Of a stretch of DNA of 64,000 nucleotides, positions 40,037-48,111 are shown piece after piece. Under the pieces are notes generated by a model. That model ran no database searches, was not told the origin of the DNA, and saw nothing but the letters and a program-made list of their open reading frames with translations. The stretch's first letter is position 1; every line of letters starts with the position of its first letter. The position numbers and the translations under genes are program-made. Source of the stretch: Nitrososphaerota archaeon (lineage in GTDB: Archaea > Thermoproteota > Nitrososphaeria > Nitrososphaerales > Gagatemarchaeaceae); the NCBI GenBank assembly GCA_016200045.1, contig JACQFN010000021.1:1-64000 (forward strand). Reading direction: 5' to 3'.

Positions 40037-40968
40037 CAGCGGGTCGCCCTCGCGAGGAGGTGTCTCAGCCTTAGGGTCACAGCGCCGGGCGGCCTTCGCG
40101 GGTGCCTGGAGAGTTCTGCGCGTATTCTCCCGCCTGACTCTGACAGGTCTAGGGTCGTGTCTGCCCAAGACAGGACGGCCTCGTCGTACTTGTTGGGCGC
40201 TCCCAGCGTGACGAGAACCATCGCGTCCTTCTTCGCCCGTCCAACCCCTTCCTCCATTGCGCTCAGGAGACGCCTGGCTTCCTGTTCGTCTAGCTCTGGT
40301 TCGTTGAACGTGCCGAGGAGGTCGGAGATCACGACCAGTTTGGTGGCGTAGTCCTCCAGAGCGCGGACGAGGTGCTTCGAAATCATGTCGGCGACCTGAT
40401 ACATCGTGAAGACACGGCACGTGGTCACCCGCCGCATCGCGGTCTTCGGTCTTAGCCCCCACTGTTTGGCGAACGAAGAGAAGAGGTACGGGTCAGACCG
40501 GTTCCCTCCGTCGATGAACAGAACCGCGGAGTCGAGCCCCCCCATTTCGAGGGAAAGCTGAGCCCTGAAGGTGATTCGCTCAGCCACGGCCGAGGAATAG
40601 GCACCGCTGATTACGACTGTGGTTCCCGGAGCCAGGGGCCTGAGCAGGGAATCGAGGTCGGGGAGTCCGAGAGAGAAGTGGGGGAAGGATGAAGCCAGAC
40701 GGAAGACAGGGTCCCTTCTTTCCGCTGGGACAGTGCTCGCCTGGTGTGCATCCCACCAATCGTCTGAGACGGGGGAAAGCCTGCATTCCGTGTTGTAGGC
40801 CAGCGCGTGGCCGCAGCCGACGCACCTGCCGCCGAGCGAGCCGACTGCCTCGTAGGCCGGTCGCAGGTCTCGTCTTATTCCGAGGATGCACCTGCATCTA
40901 GAACAGTAGTAGACGAACCTTTCTTTGCCGCCTTCGGCCTGCTCGTACAGATAGTGTAGCCTTGCCAT
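40036..40968 (-). CDS. degenerate RecA/RadA-like protein with N-terminal zinc cysteines
   Basis: 310 residues. The N-terminus has cysteine knuckles (YYCSRCRC at 21-27, RCVGCGH at 48-54) likely binding zinc. From ~95 a RecA/KaiC-like core follows: LGLPDLDSLLRPLAPGTTVV, then ISGAYSSAVAERITFRAQLS in the P-loop position, which lacks the GKT/GKS, a Walker B-like TKLVVISDLLGTF, and KKDAMVLVTLGAPNKYDEAV as the following strand. ATP binding is probably lost. It heads the operon with two small paralogs and PolB. The arrangement recalls ImuA, a RecA-like partner of a mutagenic polymerase, but homology to ImuA is not claimed. Confidence 0.75.
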   Translation of the reverse strand: MARLHYLYEQAEGGKERFVYYCSRCRCILGIRRDLRPAYEAVGSLGGRCVGCGHALAYNTECRLSPVSDDWWDAHQASTVPAERRDPVFRLASSFPHFSLGLPDLDSLLRPLAPGTTVVISGAYSSAVAERITFRAQLSLEMGGLDSAVLFIDGGNRSDPYLFSSFAKQWGLRPKTAMRRVTTCRVFTMYQVADMISKHLVRALEDYATKLVVISDLLGTFNEPELDEQEARRLLSAMEEGVGRAKKDAMVLVTLGAPNKYDEAVLSWADTTLDLSESGGRIRAELSRHPRRPPGAVTLRLRHLLARATR

Positions 40969-41118
40969 CGTAGACCGAATCGGAAGTTCCTGGGGGATTT
41001 AACGCGGGATTTCTGTCCGGGAGGATTTGGGTTGGAGGGGGGCACGGCCGAAAGTGTTGCCTCTGCGTTCTGGCCGACCTAAACCGTTATAGTTTCAGTG
41101 CTTCGGGCAGGAATTTGC

Positions 41119-41203
41119 GCGGGGGTCGCCCAGCCTGGTCAACGGCGTGAGGCTCAGGACCTCATCCCTCAGGGGTTCGTGGGTTCGAATCCCACCCCCC
41201 GCA
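41119..41203 (+). tRNA. tRNA-Leu (CAG)
   Basis: 85 bases without an intron: acceptor GCGGGGG/CCCCCGC, anticodon stem TGAGG/CCTCA with loop CTCAGGA (anticodon CAG), variable arm ATCCCTCAGGGGT, T-arm GTGGGTTCGAATCCCAC. A TATA-like TTATAG lies about 25 bases upstream. Its last ~34 bases are identical to those of tRNA-Leu(CAA), the attachment site of the integrated element. Confidence 0.95.
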
Positions 41204-41263
41204 CCCTTACCGACCGCAGACTCGCAATAGGGAATTGGCATTCGTTCATCTTTTCCAAGGCGT

Positions 41264-41680
41264 TCAGGACCTTTTATCCCAGGGGAACGGGATCAATTCC
41301 AACAGCCTGACCTTCTTTGATTCCCCGATGCTCCTCCCCACTTGCAGGACTACGAATGGATTCCCGAAGGCCCTAGCGAAGTCGCGACATTTCCCGCAGG
41401 GTGGCAAGATCGTATATCTGCCCTTGTCATTGTGGGCTATTGCTACGAGCGTTCTGATTCTCCTTTCCCCGCTTGAGTGCATGGTCGCAATGGCGGAGTA
41501 TTCAGCGCAAACCCCGACAGTGGCTGTCCCCGGGTCGATGTTGAGCCCGAAAAATTCTTTGCCTGTGGCGGTGCGAAGCCCTGCCGATACCCCGGAATTC
41601 TTGGAGTGGCGCTTCTCGAGGAAAAGCCTCGCCTCCTCGACGAGGGCCTTGTCGTTCTCGTCAAGGTCAGCGAGTTTCAT
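41264..41680 (-). CDS. cdd: cytidine deaminase
   Basis: 138 residues. Zinc-site motifs of cytidine deaminase: VCAEYSAIATMHSSG (CAE, catalytic Glu) and LPPCGKCRDFARAFG (PCGxC). The substrate strand GVSAGLRTATGKEFFGLNID fits. It converts (deoxy)cytidine to (deoxy)uridine for salvage. The gene stands alone between tRNA-Leu and a dead regulator. Confidence 0.9.
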   Translation of the reverse strand: MKLADLDENDKALVEEARLFLEKRHSKNSGVSAGLRTATGKEFFGLNIDPGTATVGVCAEYSAIATMHSSGERRIRTLVAIAHNDKGRYTILPPCGKCRDFARAFGNPFVVLQVGRSIGESKKVRLLELIPFPWDKRS

Positions 41681-41869
41681 GAATGATGGACGCTGATTCG
41701 AATTGCTGTCGGCATAAGGGTTGCTTTCCTTTTAGAGGAGACGGCCGGTGTTTCATGTCTGTCCTGCCTTGATGCAATAGGGTTGGCCTTGCACATCCTG
41801 GCGGGCTTATAGACGAGAGACCTCCCAGAGCAAAAACGCGTTGGAGAGACATCCACCGAAGGAATTCTT

Positions 41870-42448
41870 GGGATACCACTTCAGTCCGGGCAAGGTCTGT
41901 CACCCTGAAGAACGTACCTGGCGCACTCGCCGGTGTGGCGACCGACCTGGCGAAAATACCTGTCAACTTGATCGCTTCCGAGTCGGCCAGCAGTTCAGCA
42001 CGGGAGTCAAAGAGATGGTCCTCAGGAGGGAGGACTTGGTCGACATGTTCATCCGAATGAAGAGGATCTTCTGGTCTGGCGCGTAAGTCATAATCTATGA
42101 AATGGGGCAGGCGGCCGGAGAGAGCGACGTCAAGGAGACCGTCGACAGGTTGGGGAATGACGTCGTCGTGCGGAACCTGCCTGACCTCGTCTTCCTCTAC
42201 TCCTCGCAGGGCTGGGGTGGCCGGAGCTCATCGACCTGGAGTTGGAACCGCTTAGAGCTACGATTAGAATACACGATAATTTTGAGTGCACCTACCTGAG
42301 GGCGGTATCGCCCAACAGCCACTACATCCGTGGACACTTGGTCGGGCTGGCGAAGGTCATATTCGGAAAAAGAGTCGAGATCGAAGAGACGAAATGCAGT
42401 GCGATGGGTACCTCCTACTGCGAATTCGCAGCGGTCGAGACAGCCTAG
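41870..42448 (+). pseudogene. inactivated ACT-V4R regulator
   Basis: Pieces of one protein are spread over different frames. An ACT-like start VTLKNVPGALAGVATDLAKI, a linker (REDLVDMFIRMKRIFWSGA) ended by an in-frame TAA, then VIIYEMGQAAGESDVKETVD, DLVFLYSSQGWG, a frameshift at about 42222, and finally the V4R end FGKRVEIEETKCSAMGTSYC. Intact thaumarchaeal relatives join an ACT-like domain to a V4R ligand-binding domain. At least one stop and two frameshifts mean the gene is dead. No gene is supported in the ~190 bases before it. Confidence 0.7.
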
Positions 42449-42513
42449 GACAGGTCTGGTCTTTTCCTCAGAGCAGTTAATAACAGAGCCAGAGGGCAAA
42501 GGAAATTCTCCAC

Positions 42514-43470
42514 TTGGACAACGCAGTTGAGACCTTAGGGCTCACCAAATCGTACGGAAAGGCTGTAGCGCTCGACAACCTTGATGTGAAAGTCAAGCCG
42601 GGAGAAATCCTAGTCCTTCTGGGGCCGAACGGCTCTGGAAAGACCACGCTGCTCCATCTGCTCGCGACCGTGCTGAAGCCAACCAGAGGCACCGCCATGG
42701 TGATGGGGTATGACATCGTCAAACAACCTCTCAAGGTCAGGGAGGTCCTTGGGATCTCCTTCCAGGAGCCGAGGGGATTTTGGCGGCATAAGCCGTCGCA
42801 TATTCTGTCGTTCCATGCATCTTTCTACGGCCTGAGTGGGACCAAGAAATCCGAGGTAGTCGAAGAAACGCTCAGGGGGTTCGACTTGTGGTCCTCCAGG
42901 AGCAAGCGTTTCATGGAGCTCTCGGGAGGCCAGGCGAAGAGGCTCGAAGTGGCGAAGCTCTTCGTGCATAGGCCCGGAGTCGCAGTCTTCGATGAGCCGA
43001 CCGCGATGGTCGACCTGGAGGGAAAGCGGATGATCTGGGACAGGATCAAGGGGTTGAGAGAAGCAGGTTCCACAATCATCGTTGCCACCAACGAGGTCAG
43101 GGAAGCCGAGTACCTCGCCGACAGGCTGAGCATAATGAAGCTGGGAAAGGAGGTGGTCACAGAAAACCTCAGGACTCTGAAGGATAGCATAAGCGGGGGG
43201 GACGTGGTCGAGGTCGAGTTCTCCTCTCCGGTGACGAATGAAATCTCCCAGGCGGTGCTTGGCGTCCCAGGCACAGTCCGTGTCACCGCTGAAACGGAGA
43301 GCATGATCAAGGCCTTCGTCAACAGGTCTGAGGACTGGCTCCCTCAGATGATGTCGTTGGTGCAGACCCTGCAGACGAAGGTGACCTCGTTAAGGGTCTC
43401 AGAGCCGTCTCTGGATGATGTGTTCCTTCATTACACGGAAGACGCCGTGGCGGAGAAACCGAATGCGTGA
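42514..43470 (+). CDS. ABC-2 type transporter ATP-binding protein
   Basis: 318 residues. Walker A VLLGPNGSGKTTLLHLLA, signature LSGGQAKRLEVAKLF, Walker B VAVFDEPTAMVDLEG and the switch His replaced by Asn in IIVATNEVREAEYLA. The C-terminal ~90 residues are the extra domain typical of drug/lipid exporter ATPases. It powers export with the two permeases encoded directly downstream by overlapping genes. Substrate unknown. Start TTG 42514. Confidence 0.9.
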   Translation: MDNAVETLGLTKSYGKAVALDNLDVKVKPGEILVLLGPNGSGKTTLLHLLATVLKPTRGTAMVMGYDIVKQPLKVREVLGISFQEPRGFWRHKPSHILSFHASFYGLSGTKKSEVVEETLRGFDLWSSRSKRFMELSGGQAKRLEVAKLFVHRPGVAVFDEPTAMVDLEGKRMIWDRIKGLREAGSTIIVATNEVREAEYLADRLSIMKLGKEVVTENLRTLKDSISGGDVVEVEFSSPVTNEISQAVLGVPGTVRVTAETESMIKAFVNRSEDWLPQMMSLVQTLQTKVTSLRVSEPSLDDVFLHYTEDAVAEKPNA

Positions 43471-44221
43471 GATGCTCTCCCTCCTCTGGTTCGAGGTAAA
43501 GGAGGAGGTGGGAGCGGTCCATTGGACGGTTTACCAGTGGGCCTTCTTCGCCTTCCAATATTTCGTCTACGGTCAACTTGTCTCCAAACTTGTAGTCTCA
43601 GTGCCGAACTACTACTTCTACTACGGGACTGGGCTCTTGATTATAATGACGTTCAACATAAGCACGTGGGCCGGGAGGCGGTTCGTGGAAGGGGCACATG
43701 AGGGAAGGCTCAGGTACATCCTTTCCCTGCCGCTGAGGCGCGGGGAATTCTTCTTGGAGCAAGTGCTGATGGGACTGGTGGTTAACGTGGTCAGGATCGG
43801 GCCCCCTCTCGTCATGATCCTCTGGATAACCGGAGCCCCAGCTTTGGTGCTCCTGACGTCGATGACCGTTCTGCTAGCCATGAGCGCCGGAATCATGGGA
43901 ATAATGATATCGTTGTCATTCGTCGCATTCAAGTCGTTCGACATCTACAGCGCGATAGTCGCCGGGATGAGTGCGATACTAATCAGGTTCAGCACCATCC
44001 TGTACCCTCTCTCCTACATTCCGAACGCATACGCGAACATCTCGAGGGGGAACCCACTCACCTACGGCGCAGACCTGCTCAGGAGTGCGGTGAACATCGA
44101 TGTCTCCGGACTGCTTAACCCCGGCCTGTCCGCTATTGTAGTCCTCGCCGTCGGGGTGTCCACGTTGACGATTGGCATGGCGCTGGTCCCGAGAGTCCTT
44201 GAAGGGGTGAAGTCCTCGTGA
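43463..44221 (+). CDS. ABC-2 type permease (first)
   Basis: 252 residues from ATG 43463, which overlaps the end of the ATPase gene by eight bases; the track's upstream start is out of family. Six hydrophobic spans, including YYFYYGTGLLIIMTFNISTW, LLVLL-type spans around VLLTSMTVLLAMSAGIMGIM and a C-terminal LSAIVVLAVGVSTLTIGMAL. The central loop GRRFVEGAHEGRLRYILSLP is the usual coupling-helix-side motif. It forms the transmembrane pore with the next gene product. Confidence 0.85.
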   Translation: MREMLSLLWFEVKEEVGAVHWTVYQWAFFAFQYFVYGQLVSKLVVSVPNYYFYYGTGLLIIMTFNISTWAGRRFVEGAHEGRLRYILSLPLRRGEFFLEQVLMGLVVNVVRIGPPLVMILWITGAPALVLLTSMTVLLAMSAGIMGIMISLSFVAFKSFDIYSAIVAGMSAILIRFSTILYPLSYIPNAYANISRGNPLTYGADLLRSAVNIDVSGLLNPGLSAIVVLAVGVSTLTIGMALVPRVLEGVKSS

Positions 44222-44997
44222 GTCAGACTACGAAGATGTTGCACATAGCCAGGGTCGACCTGTCATATTTTTTCAGGACGAAGTGGCTCCTCGCGACCCT
44301 GATTGGCCTGAACATCACGGACATGTTGGTCGTCGGTGTCGTATACAAGGGGATGATGGGGTCTTTCAACTATTTCACTTTCTTCGCACCAGGGGTCATC
44401 GTCACGGGGCTTTTCTTCGCCTCCTTCGATGTCGGTAGGCGTGTTCATCTCGGGTTGACGGAAGGGGTCTCTCAGTACTATCTGACACTCCCGGTAAGTT
44501 TGAACGGACTCGTCCTCGCGCATCTGCTGTCTGCCGGAATCGGGGGAGTGATTTATGCGGGGATCCTCGCAGCTATCGCAGCGGCATTCCTTCCGTCCCT
44601 TGCCTCCTTTGGGACCCTAATCCTGATCCCTTACATGTTCGTCCTTTCCATGGGCCTCGCAGGAATCGCGGCAGTACTGAACCTATTCTCGAACGCGGGG
44701 GAGAGGTATTGGGTCTTCACCGAAGGCGTTCAGACCACGATGGTGGCCCTGAGCACCGTGGCCTACCCGATAACTGTGGTCCAGTCGTACTTCCCGTCTT
44801 GGTTCGTGTCACTGATAGAGCTCAACCCCCTGAGCCAAGGCGCCGAGGCTCTGAGGTCTGTCGTTTCTGGGTCGGCTTCGTCGGACGCCTCGTTCAACCT
44901 TCTAGCCCTGTTCGCGACCTCCTTGGCCTTAATGACTATCGGAGTGGTTTCATACCGCCGGGTCTTCACGAAGCTCAGAGAAGTTGGAAAGATCTAG
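44218..44997 (+). CDS. ABC-2 type permease (second)
   Basis: 259 residues; the GTG start overlaps the previous stop (GTGA). Six spans (ATLIGLNITDMLVVGVVYKG, FFAPGVIVTGLFFASF, HLLSAGIGGVIYAGILAAIA, LGTL-type span, AGIAAVLNLFS, and ALFATSLALMTIGVV). The motif GRRVHLGLTEGVSQYYLTLP parallels that of the first permease, so this is a heterodimeric exporter. Substrate unknown. Confidence 0.85.
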   Translation: MSQTTKMLHIARVDLSYFFRTKWLLATLIGLNITDMLVVGVVYKGMMGSFNYFTFFAPGVIVTGLFFASFDVGRRVHLGLTEGVSQYYLTLPVSLNGLVLAHLLSAGIGGVIYAGILAAIAAAFLPSLASFGTLILIPYMFVLSMGLAGIAAVLNLFSNAGERYWVFTEGVQTTMVALSTVAYPITVVQSYFPSWFVSLIELNPLSQGAEALRSVVSGSASSDASFNLLALFATSLALMTIGVVSYRRVFTKLREVGKI

Positions 44998-45003
44998 TTC
45001 CGG

Positions 45004-45336
45004 CTATGTCTTGGCGGTCGGCTTCGACGCAGGTTGTCCCGTAAGAATAGGAATCACGTTCTTCCCGAGCTCGGTCAACTGGTACTTTGCCGCTTCCCCG
45101 AAGTAGTGCACGTTGTAGTTCAGGAATCCGAGTGATGTGAGCTGCCTGACCACCCACAAGGTCATCCAGTTCGAATTGTCCACTATTGCGTCGTCAATTT
45201 CGGCGTTGCTGAGACCTTCCTTGCTCTTCGAGAGCGCTACCATAGCCTGCAGCAGGTGTTTCGAACGCATGACATTCCTTAGCATCGCGCGCTGATCCTT
45301 GGGGTCAGGCGGCCAGACCCACAGGCCTTCGTTCAT
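45004..45336 (-). CDS. small winged-helix regulator
   Basis: 110 residues. wHTH: VMRSKHLLQAMVALSKSKEG, LSNAEIDDAIVDNSNWMTLW, VVRQLTSLGFLNYNVHYFGE, with a wing KYQLTELGKNVIPILTG. It converges with the ABC exporter genes, only seven bases away, and could regulate them. No ligand domain is visible. Confidence 0.65.
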   Translation of the reverse strand: MNEGLWVWPPDPKDQRAMLRNVMRSKHLLQAMVALSKSKEGLSNAEIDDAIVDNSNWMTLWVVRQLTSLGFLNYNVHYFGEAAKYQLTELGKNVIPILTGQPASKPTAKT

Positions 45337-45473
45337 AGAGCCCGACAGACTTCTGACGGTTGATAAACTCTCCGCGGTCGCGATGTCACAGATTGAATCG
45401 CTTTTACTGTGTTATCAATTGTTTTTAGTTCGGCTGGAAAAGTAAGCACAGAAACCATGTAAGCCTGGTAACC

Positions 45474-45737
45474 ATGGAAACGGTAACCGAATACGCTGAC
45501 CAAAGGACCGAGCTCGAGGAGAAGATCAGGTCGCTCGAATCAGAAAAGGCCAGCCTTCTTTCCGACGTCGCATCTCTCAAGGAGAAAATCGCGGCGTTCG
45601 AATTGGAGAAGTCTGCAAGCGCGCTGGAAAGCGAGGTGCAGGCACTCCGGACAGAGAAGGCCGTCCTTGAAGAGAAGGCGGCCAGTTACGAGGCGGATGC
45701 CGGATACGACCTCCCAAGGAACGCTGAAGGATTCTAG
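45474..45737 (+). CDS. short coiled-coil protein
   Basis: 87 residues, almost entirely a coiled coil (TELEEKIRSLESEKASLLSD, KEKIAAFELEKSASALESEV, LRTEKAVLEEKAASYEADAG) with heptad repeats. No other domain. It converges with a zinc-ribbon/coiled-coil gene on the other strand, two bases from its stop, so the two coiled-coil proteins might interact; that is a guess from position. Confidence 0.5.
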   Translation: METVTEYADQRTELEEKIRSLESEKASLLSDVASLKEKIAAFELEKSASALESEVQALRTEKAVLEEKAASYEADAGYDLPRNAEGF

Positions 45738-45739
45738 GC

Positions 45740-46177
45740 CTAACGAAGCTTCGAAACCTTCTGCTCGAGTTCGCCCTTTTCTTTTCTCAGATATTGGACG
45801 AAGTCTTCCAGCTCTGACAACTTGGTCTGCAGCCGGCGGACCTCATTGGCCTTCGCAGCCCTTTCCACGCTGCTCTCTAGGTCCCGTTGCTGGTCGGCCA
45901 TGCCCTTCACCCTGGCGCTGAGATCCTCGTTCCCCTTTTTGACGGAGCTGAGTTCGTCCTGGATGGTCTTTAGCTGGTCCTCTGCTACTATCAGGTATCG
46001 CTGCTTGCTTATCACGGTGGGGAACTTCATCCCGCAGTTGGAACAGGTGTACATCCCGACGCGCCGTTCTGTCATTCCCCGTTCCCCTTTGGTGGGTTCA
46101 ACAATCACTGAGAAGGTCCTTGTGGGTAAACTCTCTTTGTTCCCGCACTTCGGACAGTTTGGCAATCGCGTCTGCAC
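45740..46177 (-). CDS. zinc-ribbon and coiled-coil protein
   Basis: 145 residues. The N-terminal ~55 residues form a zinc ribbon with two knuckles (NCPKCGNKE, YTCSNCGMKFP) like those of transcription-factor-type ribbons. The rest is a long coiled coil (VAEDQLKTIQDELSSVKKGN, RDLESSVERAAKANEVRRLQ, LEDFVQYLRKEKGELEQKVS). Function unknown; the ribbon suggests nucleic-acid or polymerase contact. Confidence 0.65.
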   Translation of the reverse strand: MQTRLPNCPKCGNKESLPTRTFSVIVEPTKGERGMTERRVGMYTCSNCGMKFPTVISKQRYLIVAEDQLKTIQDELSSVKKGNEDLSARVKGMADQQRDLESSVERAAKANEVRRLQTKLSELEDFVQYLRKEKGELEQKVSKLR

Positions 46178-46199
46178 TGCCCCTGAATGTGTTAAAGCT

Positions 46200-46484
46200 T
46201 TACTGCTCTCTTATCGATTCTAGCTCAGAAACCGCTGACCAGAGTGTCACCCTGGCGAAAGACGGCATGTTCGGGTCCTGGGCGACCTCGTCGAGCAGGC
46301 TGATCGCGTTTGCCGCCCTGACCGCCATGCTCTGCTTCTTGTCCTGAAGCATCAGGATGGAGTCTTTCACGATCTTGCGGATGTTCCGTGGGGTGATGTT
46401 AGAATCGGAAATCTGAGTAAGGCTCAAAGTCGCTTTCGCCAACTTGGCGTCGTTTTCCTGCTGTTTCTTGATCTTGGTACTCAT
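46200..46484 (-). CDS. UPF0147 family protein
   Basis: 94 residues from ATG 46484 (MSTKIKKQQENDAKLAKATL). The conserved core SNITPRNIRKIVKDSILMLQ and AVRAANAISLLDEVAQDPNM, with the ending PSFARVTLWSAVSELESIRE, identifies the archaeal UPF0147 family, a small helical protein of unknown function. The long track ORF to 46859 includes an out-of-family N-terminus overlapping the divergent gene. Confidence 0.88.
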   Translation of the reverse strand: MSTKIKKQQENDAKLAKATLSLTQISDSNITPRNIRKIVKDSILMLQDKKQSMAVRAANAISLLDEVAQDPNMPSFARVTLWSAVSELESIREQ

Positions 46485-46583
46485 GGCGGGACCGGGGGTC
46501 ACGAATTGGGTGCTCGCGTCGATGGGGATAAGTGCTTTTCGCAGTGAAGCTTGTTTAATAGAAGTCGGCCTGTGAGTTGTCCG

Positions 46584-46931
46584 TTGGGAAGGAGCGCAAA
46601 AGACAAGATGAAGCTCGCGGCGGAGCTCGTCAGAAAGGGAGCCACTATGCTCGCCGAGCCCTGCCCCCAGTGCGGGGGAATTCAGGTGAGATTCCGAGGG
46701 AAAGTCCATTGCACCAGCCATGAGGACCTCTCGGAAATCGCTGGTACTGAAGGGGCGTCGTTCGGCGACGTTGTAGCCATGGTAAAGGGGGTCCTGATTT
46801 CCAAGATGGGAGAGGCCGCGCACTCGCTCGAAGCGGAGAAGGATCTTGACAGACAGCAACGGCTGACAGCCCTGATGAATTCGTACTTCGAGCTGTTAGA
46901 GAAATTGCCCGGCAAAGGGCAGAGCCCTTAA
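46584..46931 (+). CDS. Sjogren's syndrome/scleroderma autoantigen 1-like zinc protein
   Basis: 115 residues from TTG 46584 (MGRSAKDKMKLAAELVRKGA); a TATA-like GTTTAATAG (about 46552-46560) supports this leaderless start rather than the track's TTG at 46551. Family pattern: MLAEPCPQCGGIQVRFRGKV followed by HC closes a zinc ribbon; a helical tail follows (AHSLEAEKDLDRQQRLTALM). The archaeal family is of unknown function. Confidence 0.8.
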   Translation: MGRSAKDKMKLAAELVRKGATMLAEPCPQCGGIQVRFRGKVHCTSHEDLSEIAGTEGASFGDVVAMVKGVLISKMGEAAHSLEAEKDLDRQQRLTALMNSYFELLEKLPGKGQSP

Positions 46932-46956
46932 ATCGGAACTCAGGCGTTTCCAGCCG

Positions 46957-47436
46957 TTGGTCCTGAGGCTGGGGCAGAGGGTCCCCGACTTCGCCCTCCC
47001 GGATGCTGACAGGAAGGTCAGGACGCTCGGCGAGCTCACCGGGGAAGGGCCCCTGTTGATTGCTTTCTTCCCGTTCGCTTTCTCCGGCACCTGCGACAGG
47101 GAGATGTGCACTTTCAGGGACGGCTTCGGTCAACTGCAGACTTCAGGAGTCAGAATGGTCGGGGTGAGCGTCGACAGCAGCTTCTCCCTGAGGGCTTTCG
47201 CCCAGACATACAACCTGCCCTTCCCACTTTTGAGCGATTTCAACAAGAAAGTGACCAAGCTCTACGGGGTGCTTCAGGACCCTTGGGTCGGACTCGGTTA
47301 CAGGGGGGTCGCAAAGCGCTCCGTCTTTCTGGTCGACCGGAAGGGGGTGCTACGGTACAGATGGGTCACGGACATTCCGTCAGAAGAACCTCCCTATCAG
47401 GAGGTCGTGAAAGCCGTACAGAAACTCGCTTCATGA
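46957..47436 (+). CDS. peroxiredoxin (AhpC/TSA family)
   Basis: 159 residues. Thioredoxin fold with the peroxidatic cysteine region FFPFAFSGTCDREMCTFRDG and the strand VRMVGVSVDSSFSLRAFAQT, then SVFLVDRKGVLRYRWVTDIP. Two cysteines close together (C..MC) suggest a BCP/AhpE-like one- or two-Cys mechanism reducing hydroperoxides. It begins 25 bases after the autoantigen-like gene. Start TTG 46957. Confidence 0.88.
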   Translation: MVLRLGQRVPDFALPDADRKVRTLGELTGEGPLLIAFFPFAFSGTCDREMCTFRDGFGQLQTSGVRMVGVSVDSSFSLRAFAQTYNLPFPLLSDFNKKVTKLYGVLQDPWVGLGYRGVAKRSVFLVDRKGVLRYRWVTDIPSEEPPYQEVVKAVQKLAS

Positions 47437-47476
47437 CACCATCTCTTTTTATACGGGTAACCGCCCGATTCTCCTT

Positions 47477-47833
47477 ATGACCCAAGAGATAGAAATCAAA
47501 CCAATAGTTGAGCTCACAGCCAAGGCAGCCGATGAGCTGAAGCTGTATCTTCAGAGACAGGGGAAGCCGGAAGCGGCGCTGAGAATCTTCGTCACCGCCG
47601 GAGGTTGCTCCGGATTGTCCTATGGGATGGTAGTGGACGATAAGTTAACTGATGATGATTATGTAATCACAAAGGATGGCGCTAGGATCGCTGTTGACAG
47701 GTCCAGCGCCCCATTCATAGCAGGTTCTGTGGTTGACTACAAAGCGGAGAAACTCATGGGAGGAGGGTTCGTAGTGAACAATCCCAATGCAGTCTCTACG
47801 TGCGGCTGCGGCGAATCTTTCAAGACAGCGTAG
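47477..47833 (+). CDS. HesB/IscA-type iron-sulfur cluster assembly protein
   Basis: 118 residues. A-type carrier motifs: LRIFVTAGGCSGLSYGMVVD and the C-terminal CxC in NPNAVSTCGCGESFKT, giving the three conserved cysteines. It carries or delivers Fe-S clusters to client proteins. A TATA-like TTTTTATAC (47445-47453) lies 24-32 bases before the ATG, a leaderless promoter. Confidence 0.92.
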   Translation: MTQEIEIKPIVELTAKAADELKLYLQRQGKPEAALRIFVTAGGCSGLSYGMVVDDKLTDDDYVITKDGARIAVDRSSAPFIAGSVVDYKAEKLMGGGFVVNNPNAVSTCGCGESFKTA

Positions 47834-47883
47834 ATCCTCGAAAGCACAGGTCCATTTGGCCCTCGCTTACGTCCAAAGCAGAG

Positions 47884-48008
47884 CGCCGGGGGTAGGATTC
47901 GAACCCACGAGACCCGAAGGTCACGGGCTGACTGGTTTCTACGATCTCGAGTTGCGGACCCGTTTCTTCCACGGGTTGCCCGCGCATTAACCACTCTGCC
48001 ACCCCGGC
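47884..48008 (-). tRNA. tRNA-Ser (CGA) with two introns
   Basis: 125 bases. Acceptor GCCGGGG/CCCCGGC with G73, D-arm TGGCAGAGTGGTTAATGC, anticodon stem CGGGC/GCCCG, long variable arm TGACCTTCGGGTCTC, T-arm GTGGGTTCGAATCCTAC. The anticodon loop exon is CTCGAG, anticodon CGA. It is flanked by a ~26-base insert before it (AACCCGTGG...GTCCGCAA, with its own hairpin) and a ~16-base insert after it at the canonical 37/38 site (ATCGTAGAAACCAGTC). Removing both leaves a normal 83-base class II tRNA. Confidence 0.88.
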
Positions 48009-48111
48009 CCGACGTTTCCCCCGGCACGGCATCTATAATCTCTTGGTCTGGTTTCCTCGCCAGTCGGGGCACTCGATGAGGTAACTCCAGGTCACGAAGC
48101 AGTCGACGAGC

